A stretch of 64,000 nt of DNA. It comes from JAEULH01 sp963789785 (GTDB lineage Bacteria > Pseudomonadota > Alphaproteobacteria > Rhodospirillales > Defluviicoccaceae). Made by a program: the position numbers and the translations under genes. Of the stretch, positions 29,209 through 37,585 are shown in pieces. The notes beneath the pieces were generated by a model. The model saw nothing but the letters and a program-made list of their open reading frames with translations, ran no database searches and was not told the DNA's origin. Every line of letters begins with the position of its first letter. The first letter of the stretch is position 1. The stretch spans positions 1-64,000 of the forward strand of contig CAWBNC010000018.1 of the NCBI GenBank assembly GCA_963789785.1, given 5' to 3'.

Positions 29209-29623
29209 GGAGGTGACCCCTGTTTCCGCGCGGTTTTTCTTTCACCGCCAAAACGTCAGACGGCGATGCGGTCAGCGTTGCTAACTCCTTGATGCCGAGA
29301 GGTCAATCGCGACAGTTGAGGCGGCTTCTGCACTGACCGCCGGTCCTCGTCGGAAGTGCGGCTTTGAGCATCCTGGCGTGCCTGAGATACGCATTTTTCA
29401 ATCATAACGAGGCATGAGGGGCGGGGAATGTCAAACGGTGACATCGCTACAACAGCAGAGGCGTGGATAACGGCGCCCCAAGTAGATTGATTCTCATTCG
29501 CTTGCAGTAAATGACCGATTGTGCTATTGCTTTACTTCAGTTGAGACAGGGGAAAACCCTGCCCGTGGGTGAGCGCAAGTCGCGAGGAGTGTGTCCGGGA
29601 AGGGAACGAAGACGGGGGACATC
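29209..29623. other. Divergent intergenic region upstream of gntP and the autotransporter
   Basis: About 415 bp holding both promoters. It is relatively AT-rich from 29380 to 29540. A sequence resembling a Fur half-site pair lies at 29485-29501. Start codons at 29591 (GTG) and 29624 (ATG) both fit the autotransporter frame. Nothing coding is recognised. Confidence 0.4.
29485..29501. promoter_or_regulatory. Weak Fur-box-like sequence
   Basis: The sequence GATTGATTCTCATTCGC contains a TGATTCTCATT stretch close to the ATGAGAATCA half-site of Fur boxes. It lies 139 bp before the autotransporter ATG. Only one half is good, so this is a low-confidence candidate for iron control. Confidence 0.25.
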
Positions 29624-30874
29624 ATGTCTGGCACTCGCTGCTGCTGCGGCTTTTTGTGCGGCTCTGATCGTCGGGCTCGAGCACGGAGCATAGGGGCGTG
29701 GAGGCCGTTCCCGCTAAGCCGCCTTGCTGCTCTGACGACAAGTTCGTTGTTCCTGCTTCCATTCATGTCTCAAAGCGCTTTCGCGCAGACGTTCAGTACG
29801 GCTGCAACCGCTGCCGCGGAGGCGGCTTGCGGTCTGGGTCCACCCCCCGCCATAGCAGCCGGGGTGTGCGGCGGCGGCGGCACCGTGGGCGGCCTCGGCG
29901 CCGTGACCCAACCGAATGCGACGGCCGTCGTCGAAGATCGGCTGAAGACCGCCCGTGAGGCTGCCGAAGATGATACTTCTGGCGGCGCGAGCGCCGATAC
30001 GACAGACACGCCTTTGGGCGGGGGGCTCAACGCCTTCTTTTCGGCCGGCGCCGAAACCCTCACGCACGACAAGAATGCATATGAGGACGGTTACGACTCC
30101 GTCATGCCGATGGCGACGGTTGGCGTCGACTACGCGCTTACCCGCTGGCTAAACGCCGGGCTTGCCTTTAACTATACGCATTCAAGTGGTGACTACGATA
30201 ACGGTGGCAACTTCAACAACAACTCCTACGGCCCACTGATCTACGCTTCGATACTGCCGTTCGAGGGCGCATTCACCGATGTGGTCTTGAGCTACGCGCG
30301 CAACGATTACTACCGCAGCCGCCGGGCGGTGATTAACGGAGGCACTGCTCCGGTAGGAAAGCAGCATGTTTCAGGGGATTACAGCGGCAACGAGTACAGC
30401 GCCGCGCTTCATACCGGTTATGACTATCCGGTCGGGAGCATTACCATTGGTCCGAGGGCTGGCCTCAACTACACTTACTGGCAGATCGATAACTACAAGG
30501 AAGATGGCAACAGCGGACTCGAACTCAGGTACAGCGGTCAGAATCAGGAATCGCTGCAGAGCAGCCTGGGCGCTGCCGCCTCGATTGCGATCGGCACCTC
30601 ATTCGGGGTGATTCTGCCGCAAGTGAACGCGGCTTGGGTGCACGAGTTCCTCAATGGCGCGCGCAGTATCGACGCCAAATACATCGCTGTGCCAGACAGT
30701 GAAAGTTTCAGCTTCGACCGCGAGTCGACGGCCAGGAACTGGGCGGTCATCGGCGTCGGCGTCTCCGCCGTCTTGCCCAACGGGATCCAGCCGTTTGTCA
30801 ACTTCTCCACCGTGCAGGGGAACGACGACTACGTGAGTTATGGCGGGACGCTCGGTCTGCGCGTGGCGTTATAG
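29624..30874 (+). CDS. Autotransporter-type outer-membrane beta-barrel protein, short passenger
   Basis: About 416 residues. Signal peptide with an unusual Cys-rich start (TRCCCGFLC) and a hydrophobic core RLAALTTSSLFLLPFMSQSA, cleaved near AFA-QTFS. After only about 90 Ala/Gly-rich residues comes a barrel of alternating aromatic strands (FFSAGAETLTH, ATVGVDYALTRWLNAGLAFNYTHSSG, YSAALHTGYDYPVGSITIGPRAGLNYTYW, AVIGVGVSAVLPNGIQPFVNFST) ending GGTLGLRVAL. The pattern matches the autotransporter barrel of type Va secretion, but no sizeable passenger is encoded. It is convergent with the SEFIR gene, ending 61 bp from it. Confidence 0.82.
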   Translation: MSGTRCCCGFLCGSDRRARARSIGAWRPFPLSRLAALTTSSLFLLPFMSQSAFAQTFSTAATAAAEAACGLGPPPAIAAGVCGGGGTVGGLGAVTQPNATAVVEDRLKTAREAAEDDTSGGASADTTDTPLGGGLNAFFSAGAETLTHDKNAYEDGYDSVMPMATVGVDYALTRWLNAGLAFNYTHSSGDYDNGGNFNNNSYGPLIYASILPFEGAFTDVVLSYARNDYYRSRRAVINGGTAPVGKQHVSGDYSGNEYSAALHTGYDYPVGSITIGPRAGLNYTYWQIDNYKEDGNSGLELRYSGQNQESLQSSLGAAASIAIGTSFGVILPQVNAAWVHEFLNGARSIDAKYIAVPDSESFSFDRESTARNWAVIGVGVSAVLPNGIQPFVNFSTVQGNDDYVSYGGTLGLRVAL

Positions 30875-30934
30875 GAGAAGTGGGCGGCTGACGGTCGATC
30901 GCTGGTTGGCATCCGCCAGATTGTCCGCGCGAGA

Positions 30935-33900
30935 TTACGTCGCGGTGCTTCTGATATTGTTCTCAGCCAAGGTTCGGACGACCGGTTGAACCGTTGTGGC
31001 GAGCGCCGTGGTTATCTCACCGCGAAACGTAGCATCGGCGGCGAGCGCATGCTTGAGCTTCTTGCGCAGATCCGCCTGGTTGTCAGGATCGGCGGGCTCG
31101 CGCTCAAGATCGGCGAGTGAGGCCGATTGCGCCTCGCTCGCCATATGCTTTCGCAGCAGGGCCAGAACCGCCCTGCCCGCACCGGCGTGACCGGCCGTGG
31201 CCGCCGGGGAGTTGCCGTCCAAGAGACAGTCGACAACCGCCGCGACCGCACGAACTGCAAGCGCAACCATATCCTCTTTCGCCGTGACCGAGGGCGAATC
31301 GCCGGGTGGCTGGCCATCCGCCGGCAATACGTGCGCAACCGTCGTCAGCAAGGCCTTATCGGGGGCTCGGCGGGATTGCGCACAGCGGCGCTCGTAACGC
31401 GCGACAACTTCCATCGCCAAACCTGCCAACGCCTCGGCGGGCTGCGGCAACGCGGCGCCGAGTAGCGCGAGCAGGCGCTCATCAACGACCAGCGCCCGCT
31501 CAAGCCGGCCAGTCTTCTCGAGAACATCGCCGAGCTCCGCGAGAGCGCGAAGTGTCGCCGGTCGAGGCTCCCTTCGCGCTAAGGCGGCAAGACGATCGTA
31601 GCAGGAAACGGCTTCCTCCGCCGCGGCCGTGGCCTCCTCGTTCTGCCCAAGATCGGCGAAGTTCGCGGCAAGCGCCGTCAACGACCGGGCCAGGGGCTCG
31701 CGGAACACTTCGGGCCGGCGCTCAGCGAGCTGGCGGCGGATCGCGACCGCTTCGCCGCCGGCTTCCGCCGCCCGCTCGCGCTGGCCGGCAACATTACATA
31801 CCGCGCACAAGGTCATCAGCGACGCGGCGAGATTCGGTCGAAATCGGTCAGGCAATGAAAGGGCAAGCTGCCGCTGAATCGCGACCGCTTCCGCCGTCGC
31901 CTCAAGAGCCAGCTCCAACTCATCGCAGGACAGCAGCGTAAAGGCGACGTTGTTGAGCGAGTCCGCCAGATAGGGGAGTTGGCGCATCGGCATGTTGTTG
32001 GCATGCGCGCGCAGGATCTCGACCGCCTCGGTGACGGCGACGCACGCTTGATGGGATTGGCCGAGTTGGTGCAGTCTCCCGGCAAGCGTATTGAGCATCA
32101 GCGCAAGATCGAAGCGGTAGGCGTCTGGACTTGCCGCGGCCAGAACCCGCTGCAGGCTCACCGCCTCTTTGGCCGCGGTAAGCGCGTCAGCCGGCCTACC
32201 GAGTCCACCGAGATGCACGGCCAGCGCGTGAAGCGCATGGGCGAGCCCGGGACGGAACGCGTCGGGATGCACGGCGGCAAGCTCGCGCAGCATCTCGGCG
32301 GACTCCTCGGCCGCCTGCGTCGCCTCCTCGGGACGACCGACGTCGCCAAGGTAGAACGCCAAATTGGACAGCGAGAGGGCCAAGTCGGGACGATTGGTAT
32401 CGGCTTCCGCCGCCAGCGAGCGATGCAGGCCGACAGCCTCTTCGGCGGCGTCGAGTGCTTCGTCCCCCTGACCGGTATTGCTCAGGTAGACCGCGAGATC
32501 GGTCAGCGACGAGGCGAAGCCGCGGCCGAAAAGATGATGCTGCGCGTCGGCGAGAGAACGCAGCAGGCCCGCCGCCTCCAGTGCTGCTGCCAGCGCCTCT
32601 TCGCGCCGACCCACATCGTTGAGCCTGCTGGCCAAAGTGCCAAGGCCGACCGCCAGGTCCGCATTCAGGGTTTCATCGCCACGTTGAGCAAGATCGCGGC
32701 GCAGCATGACGGCTTCCTCAGCCGCCTGCAGCGCATCTTCAAAGCGGCCGATGTCCCCCAACCGGTCACCCAGCTGAGTAAGGCAGCCGGCGAGCAGCAT
32801 TCTCCCTTCGTCATCAGGCTGTCGCTCGATCCGCGCGCGCAACGCATCTATCGTACGCAAATGAACGGCAACGGCCCTTTGTGAGAGCTTGATCGTCCGC
32901 TCGGGGAGCTGCGTGCAAATCCCAATCAGCGCCTCTGGCCCGGCGTTCTGGGCAGCTTCTTCGACGATGCAGTCAAACCAGGCCAGGGCCGGGTGATCGT
33001 CCAATGTCGCAAAGTCCTGGGCCGTGCGAAGAACGGACGTCAGCGTAGCCTGAGGCGCACGTCGCCACGCACGAGCAACGACCGCGGCCTGTCGGTTCGT
33101 GCTGTGGGCCGAAAGCACCGCGATAGCGGCGGCTTCGCCGATCAGGGGAGGCAGGATGGGCGAGACGCCTTCGCAAGCGTCGTCGGGCAGGGCGTCGCGC
33201 AGGGCCTGCGCAACGTCGCTGGACGTATCGGCGTGGCTTCCGCCCAGCGCACAGCGCTCGGCGGCCACAACGTCGTCCAGGATCTCCGACGAGCAGCCCC
33301 GAATCAAGGTAACGACGGCGGCCATATGGATAAGGAAGTTCTCGTCCAGCCCGCGGTCTTCGGCAAGCCCGCGAAGGCGGCCGATCTCGTTGACAGCGAG
33401 CCGCTCGGCCATGTCGCGGCGGCTTAGAGTGAGCAGGCTCGACAGGCCAAGGTCGACGCCGGCCAATCCCGCCATCAGAAGGTGGAGCGGCTCCAACTCG
33501 AGAGCCGCGCCGTCGAGGGCGCGATCGAACTCCGTATTCTCTCCCCGCCGCGGCGGGCGCAGCGGCTCGGCTCGGCCCTTGCGTTCCGAAGCTGTTGACA
33601 TGACCGCCGCCAGGATTTCACGGCGGGTTTCACCGGACGGAAGGTCAGGAAGTTGGCATGGCTCGCCGGGATCGAACAGATCGATCAGGCCATCGTCGGT
33701 CCAGCCTCGGGGCGTCACCAACTCCGGCCACCAACCCCGGTTTTTGCCTGCATGCCGCGCGAGCAGAAGCAGCCTGAGGGGATTGCCATCTTCGGCCGGA
33801 TTGGAAGCCAGCTGGATGAGAACCTTGCGCAAGACGCGGGCGGAGATGAAAGCGTTATCGATGACAATCAGGGTTGGCGAAACCCATCGCCACTCGCTGA

Positions 33901-34822
33901 CATCATCCTGCGCGCAAAAGCGGGCTATCTCGGTCGAACGGACGAAGCCTGATTGCCAGCCGAGCCCTTCCGCGATGGTGCAAAGTTCGAGTCCGAGCCG
34001 GGTCTTGCCGCTGCCAGCCCGCCCGGTGAGACAGCGGGCCGATAAAGTTCGTTGACCGGTCAGCCAGCGCTTGAGCGCCTCCATCTCAGCGTCGCGCCCG
34101 ATCAAGGGCACTGCCTGGTTCAAAGGGTTCAACATGTCGAGGTCGGTCCTGACCGATCGACGGCGAGCTTGCAGCCGATCCAGGACCAGGCGCGGCTGAC
34201 CGAGATTGACGTGGATCCCGTCACCTTCCGCCTGAACGATGACGGTGCGCTGGTCTTCGGCCCGGACGTTCTCGTTCGTGACGACCGATGCTTGCTCCGG
34301 GCTTCCCCGCCACTGGCGGCGCCGCGTGGTCAGCTGCTGAACGGTGCCGAGTTGCGGCTTTCCGGTCCGGTGCTGTCCGGTCAAACGGCGATAGAGGTCT
34401 TCGTAGCCCTTCTCCGCGTCGAGGACATAAAAATTGGCGCCACGGACGGGACGGGGGATGTACTTGAAGTCAGCGGCATCGAACAGGACGGGAATAAACT
34501 TCGTGTTACTGGCGGCCGCGTCGAAGATGTGCTGATAGATGAGGTTGCCTTCCCAACGAACGCCTAGCCCCTTCCCCGGCGCCTCGGTATCCATCACCCG
34601 GCGGTAGTAGGTCTCGGTGCAGATCAGCAGCACGAAATCACTGTTCTCGATCTGACGGTCCATCCACCGCGGCCAGCCCTCTGGGGGAGAAACCTCGTAC
34701 TGGTCGATGACCGCATCGATCCCGCACTCGCGCAGCCGGTCGGCCAAGGCCAGCACGCGATCGGCATGCTCGATGGAATCGTGGCTGTAGCTGATCAGGA
34801 CCTTCGGCGGCCGGTTATTCAT
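30935..34822 (-). CDS. SEFIR-domain NTPase (STAND-type) with TPR repeats
   Basis: 1295 residues, intact. Residues 5-150 form a SEFIR domain (PKVLISYSHDSIEHADRVLALADRLREC, IDAVIDQYEVSPPEGWPRWM, SDFVLLICTETYYRR, GNLIYQHIF). A linker leads to an NTPase starting at LIGRDAEMEALKRWL with P-loop GRAGSGKT (about 267-274) and Walker B-like LIVIDNAF (about 313). A helical region follows, then at least eight 42-residue TPR-like repeats (about 640-1110; for example ADLAVGLGTLASRLNDVGRREEAL and LALSLSNLAFYLGDVGRPEEA). The tail has DNQADLRKKLKHALAADATF. SEFIR proteins are TIR-like; a bacterial SEFIR defence protein (bSEFIR) is described. ATG 34822 was chosen because it overlaps the caspase stop (ATGAATAA); an ATG at 34849 is also in frame. 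It is the last gene of the OmpA-caspase-SEFIR operon. Confidence 0.92.
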   Translation of the reverse strand: MNNRPPKVLISYSHDSIEHADRVLALADRLRECGIDAVIDQYEVSPPEGWPRWMDRQIENSDFVLLICTETYYRRVMDTEAPGKGLGVRWEGNLIYQHIFDAAASNTKFIPVLFDAADFKYIPRPVRGANFYVLDAEKGYEDLYRRLTGQHRTGKPQLGTVQQLTTRRRQWRGSPEQASVVTNENVRAEDQRTVIVQAEGDGIHVNLGQPRLVLDRLQARRRSVRTDLDMLNPLNQAVPLIGRDAEMEALKRWLTGQRTLSARCLTGRAGSGKTRLGLELCTIAEGLGWQSGFVRSTEIARFCAQDDVSEWRWVSPTLIVIDNAFISARVLRKVLIQLASNPAEDGNPLRLLLLARHAGKNRGWWPELVTPRGWTDDGLIDLFDPGEPCQLPDLPSGETRREILAAVMSTASERKGRAEPLRPPRRGENTEFDRALDGAALELEPLHLLMAGLAGVDLGLSSLLTLSRRDMAERLAVNEIGRLRGLAEDRGLDENFLIHMAAVVTLIRGCSSEILDDVVAAERCALGGSHADTSSDVAQALRDALPDDACEGVSPILPPLIGEAAAIAVLSAHSTNRQAAVVARAWRRAPQATLTSVLRTAQDFATLDDHPALAWFDCIVEEAAQNAGPEALIGICTQLPERTIKLSQRAVAVHLRTIDALRARIERQPDDEGRMLLAGCLTQLGDRLGDIGRFEDALQAAEEAVMLRRDLAQRGDETLNADLAVGLGTLASRLNDVGRREEALAAALEAAGLLRSLADAQHHLFGRGFASSLTDLAVYLSNTGQGDEALDAAEEAVGLHRSLAAEADTNRPDLALSLSNLAFYLGDVGRPEEATQAAEESAEMLRELAAVHPDAFRPGLAHALHALAVHLGGLGRPADALTAAKEAVSLQRVLAAASPDAYRFDLALMLNTLAGRLHQLGQSHQACVAVTEAVEILRAHANNMPMRQLPYLADSLNNVAFTLLSCDELELALEATAEAVAIQRQLALSLPDRFRPNLAASLMTLCAVCNVAGQRERAAEAGGEAVAIRRQLAERRPEVFREPLARSLTALAANFADLGQNEEATAAAEEAVSCYDRLAALARREPRPATLRALAELGDVLEKTGRLERALVVDERLLALLGAALPQPAEALAGLAMEVVARYERRCAQSRRAPDKALLTTVAHVLPADGQPPGDSPSVTAKEDMVALAVRAVAAVVDCLLDGNSPAATAGHAGAGRAVLALLRKHMASEAQSASLADLEREPADPDNQADLRKKLKHALAADATFRGEITTALATTVQPVVRTLAENNIRSTAT

Positions 34823-36633
34823 CGGCGGCGAAGGCGGCATTGGAGGCAAGCGAGAGCGACCGACTAGTCGGACCGTTCAGCGCAGTCCCCGGGGCTGGAA
34901 GGAGAAAGAACTCACCGCCGGCATGATGGGCAAACTCGATGGGCGCGTACTCCGGCGTCTGGCTGACGCCGACAGCGGCGGCGGCATAGGTGACCCGGGA
35001 AGCTACCTGCTGGCCAAGGCTGCTGCCATCGAGGATGCCGGCATTTTCGCGCAGGATATCGAGGAGGGCTTGCGCGAATACCGAGTGACCTCCGCCGCTT
35101 GTATCGAGAACCGGCGCCAATCCTCCCGAGCTGAGTACATTTCGTGAAGAGCGATCGAGAAGAGCCTCGATCCACGCTGTCTTCGCCTTTTCGGTTGAAC
35201 CCGCGCGCAGACGGGTTTGAATGCTGCGCAAGAGCGCGCCAGAATAACATGAATCCGCGACAACCAAGACGTGACGGGCATTGGCCGTCCAGATGAAGTC
35301 GGTAACGTCCGTGTTGGAGACCCACTTCGCCGGGTTGTCCGGCTCGCCGTCCACCGGAATCCAGTAGCCTTTCCGGAATCCACGCTCAGGTATGTCCTCC
35401 AATTGCCCGTGGCCTGCATAGTAGACTATCAGGTTGTCGCTATCGCCCGTTTCCTTGTTTATCTTGTAGAGTGCATCCAGGATCTGATCCTTCTTGACAT
35501 TTATCAGCGTCGTAACTTTGAAGCCGTACTTGGTCGACAGTATCTCGCTGACGCTTCGCGCATCCGCGACAGCGGTTTCCAGCTTTCTGAGATACTGGTA
35601 GTCATTGTTGCCGATCACGAGCGCGTAGTAGTTTCCGAATTCGAGCTCGCGGTATTGCAGGCGCGGGCGTCGATGACGCCGCTGTCGTCCCAGTATCGCC
35701 GCCACTGCGCGCGCTCTGCGTCTGCAGGCTGGCGATCTGCGCATTTTTAGCTTCGATCTCGCTCCGCAGCGACGCGATCTGATTCTGGAAGTCCTGCCGT
35801 TCGGCTTGAAAGTCTTGGCGCGCCCCGGTGGAAGCTTTGGCCGCCGCATCTTGCTGCGTCGCCGCCTCGTCCCTGAGCCGGTTGAGCGTGGCCCTGAGCT
35901 GCACGAGGTCTCTCTGCGCGGCGGCGAGTTCGCCCCTGAGCCTCTCGTCCTCGGGATTTGCCCTGTCCGCACCAAAGTCGGCCACCCGGATCTGATCCTC
36001 GCTCAAACCCGAGGCGCGCCGATACCAGCGCAACGCCTCATTGACGTCCTTCGGGACGCCAGCGCCCCGTTCATACATCATACCAAGGCTGATCTGCGCC
36101 GGTGCGTAGTCCTGATCAGCGGCGAGCCGATACCACTTGCTCGCCGCGGCGTAGTCGGGCGCCGTCCCAAGGCCTTTTTCGTATATTTCACCAACGTAGG
36201 CCTGCGCTTCGGCATCGCCCGCTTTGGCGGGTTCGAGCCAAACCTTCAACGCGGTTGCGTAATCGGCACGATCGTAGGCAACGTACTCGCCGCCGCGGAT
36301 GCGGCAGTCTCTCGCTGTCGTCCGGGTCGGGCGCCCTCGCGTGACGTATGTGGCGCTCGTGCCCAGTCTGCGTATCTGTCCGGGCAGAAGGCAATCGACA
36401 ACCTGCAGATCCTCAGCACTCGCCACTGCTGAACCTGCCGCGGACTGGGATCTGGATGAGGATGAAACGGGCCCCGTCGGATCAGCTGAAGTACAGCCCG
36501 CAAGAATCATGAGGACGGCCGCCAACCGAGTGAACACCGAGCGCGCCCGCTCACCGTCCTTCCGCGGGTTCTCCGCCGAGCCCGCAGCGTCGCGCGGCCG
36601 CCCGTGCTCAGCATACGGTCTTGCTTCAGCCAC
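34815..36633 (-). CDS. Lipoprotein with Sel1 repeats, coiled coil and caspase-like (peptidase C14) domain, one frame break
   Basis: About 600 residues. GTG start at 36633 has GGAGG 11 nt upstream. A signal peptide ends in the lipobox ILAGC (Cys at about residue 47), predicting export and lipidation; an in-frame GTG at 36537 would give a shorter signal. Sel1 repeats follow (AQAYVGEIYEKGLGTAPDYAAASKWYRLAA, AQISLGMMYERGAGVPKDVNEALRWYRRAS in two units), then a coiled coil (about 230-315). After a frame change near 35655 comes the C14 domain: YYALVIGNNDYQYLRKLETA, NLIVYYAGHGQLED (catalytic His) and HVLVVADSCYSGALLRS (catalytic Cys). Both dyad residues are present. The gene lies 6 bp after the OmpA-like gene and shares 8 nt with the SEFIR gene. 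Confidence 0.88.
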
Positions 36634-36639
36634 TTTCGT

Positions 36640-37134
36640 CTAGTCCTCCGCCAGACCCAGGTTGAGAACCCGGATCGCCATCTTGTCGCCCGTCGTCGCT
36701 TCGGTTACCCCTGGCGGGATCTCCGCGAGGCGGCGCATGTCCAAGCGCCGTGGCCCTACTCCCGGCTTTGCTTCGAGATAGGCTTCCACTGTCGCGGCGC
36801 GCTGATTACTGAGCGGCGGTCGTGCATTCGGCTCAACATACCAGCCAACCTGGACGGCTTTTTGGGCAAGTTCCGGAGATGTCAGCGCAGCGGCGAGTTG
36901 GTCGAGAACGCCCATCGAACGTTCCTCCAGCCGCGCAGAGTTTGGGGCGAAAGCTAAAACAGCTACGGGCAAAACTTTGGCCGGCGGGCCCGTGTCGCGG
37001 AGCGGTATCGGGCGCAGGGCTTCAAGCCATTCGGCAGCGCTGTTCAAGGCGAGCGCCGGGGCCGCAGTCAACGTGAACAACGTTGCAAGCGCCGAAGCAA
37101 TCAGGAGCTTCATGAACCGTGGCATCAAGTCCAA
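36640..37134 (-). CDS. Exported OmpA-like domain protein, degenerate peptidoglycan-binding motif
   Basis: 164 residues with a signal peptide (MKLLIASALATLFTLTAAPALA). The second half follows the OmpA C-terminal fold: VLAFAPNSARLEERSMGVLDQLAAAL, AVQVGWYVEPNARPPLSNQRAATVEAYLEAK and RRLDMRRLAEIPPG. The usual GHTD motif is replaced by GWYVEP, so the Asp that contacts diaminopimelate is missing, although the later Arg (NQRAATV) is kept. Starts at 37134 (TTG), 37125 or 37113 are possible. It is the first gene of the operon with the caspase lipoprotein and SEFIR protein, and probably sits in the periplasm near the outer membrane. Confidence 0.8.
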   Translation of the reverse strand: MDLMPRFMKLLIASALATLFTLTAAPALALNSAAEWLEALRPIPLRDTGPPAKVLPVAVLAFAPNSARLEERSMGVLDQLAAALTSPELAQKAVQVGWYVEPNARPPLSNQRAATVEAYLEAKPGVGPRRLDMRRLAEIPPGVTEATTGDKMAIRVLNLGLAED

Positions 37135-37585
37135 TGACTCCGCCCCGCATCCGCAGCTTTTTCTTGTTCGCCTCAGACCGCATCTGGCCCGTCTATAGAA
37201 ACGGCGACGGACAATCAGCCTTTGTCCAACGCCTTGCTGCCTTCAACCGGTTCCCTCTCCTTTGGGCGATCTGAACGCACACGTCGAACCGATGCTGGAT
37301 AAAATATGATAACCCTCACGGGCCGGGAAATCCATCCTGGGCCAATCGCCTGGTACTGCCGGAAGTTCCTTTTCGATCTTTGCTTGTGGGGCGAGGCGGC
37401 GCCACGCGCGCTTCCAAGTCCCCGACCCGGACGCCCGGTGCACAGATGCCATAGTCAAAGCCTGTCGATGCAGCTACACTCCTGCGTGCGGATCATCACC
37501 GCCAACGCGCTGACCGCGATAACGCGGCGGCCGGAATAATAACTGACAAGTGCGTCGAAGCGCACGGCTGAGGGAGGCAGGCTTC
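37135..37585. other. Divergent intergenic region between the ompA-caspase-SEFIR operon and livG
   Basis: About 450 bp. It carries promoters for two operons. An AT-rich patch at 37296-37312 contains TATGAT (37305-37310), a possible -10 box, without a clear -35. Short open frames here have no recognisable domain. GAGGGAGGCAG at 37570-37580 is the livG ribosome-binding site. Confidence 0.4.

Noticed and set aside
28003..29292. Long plus-strand open frame opposite gntP
   Set aside because: Asp/Gly/Arg-rich translation typical of antisense to a membrane protein gene; GntP motifs are on the other strand.
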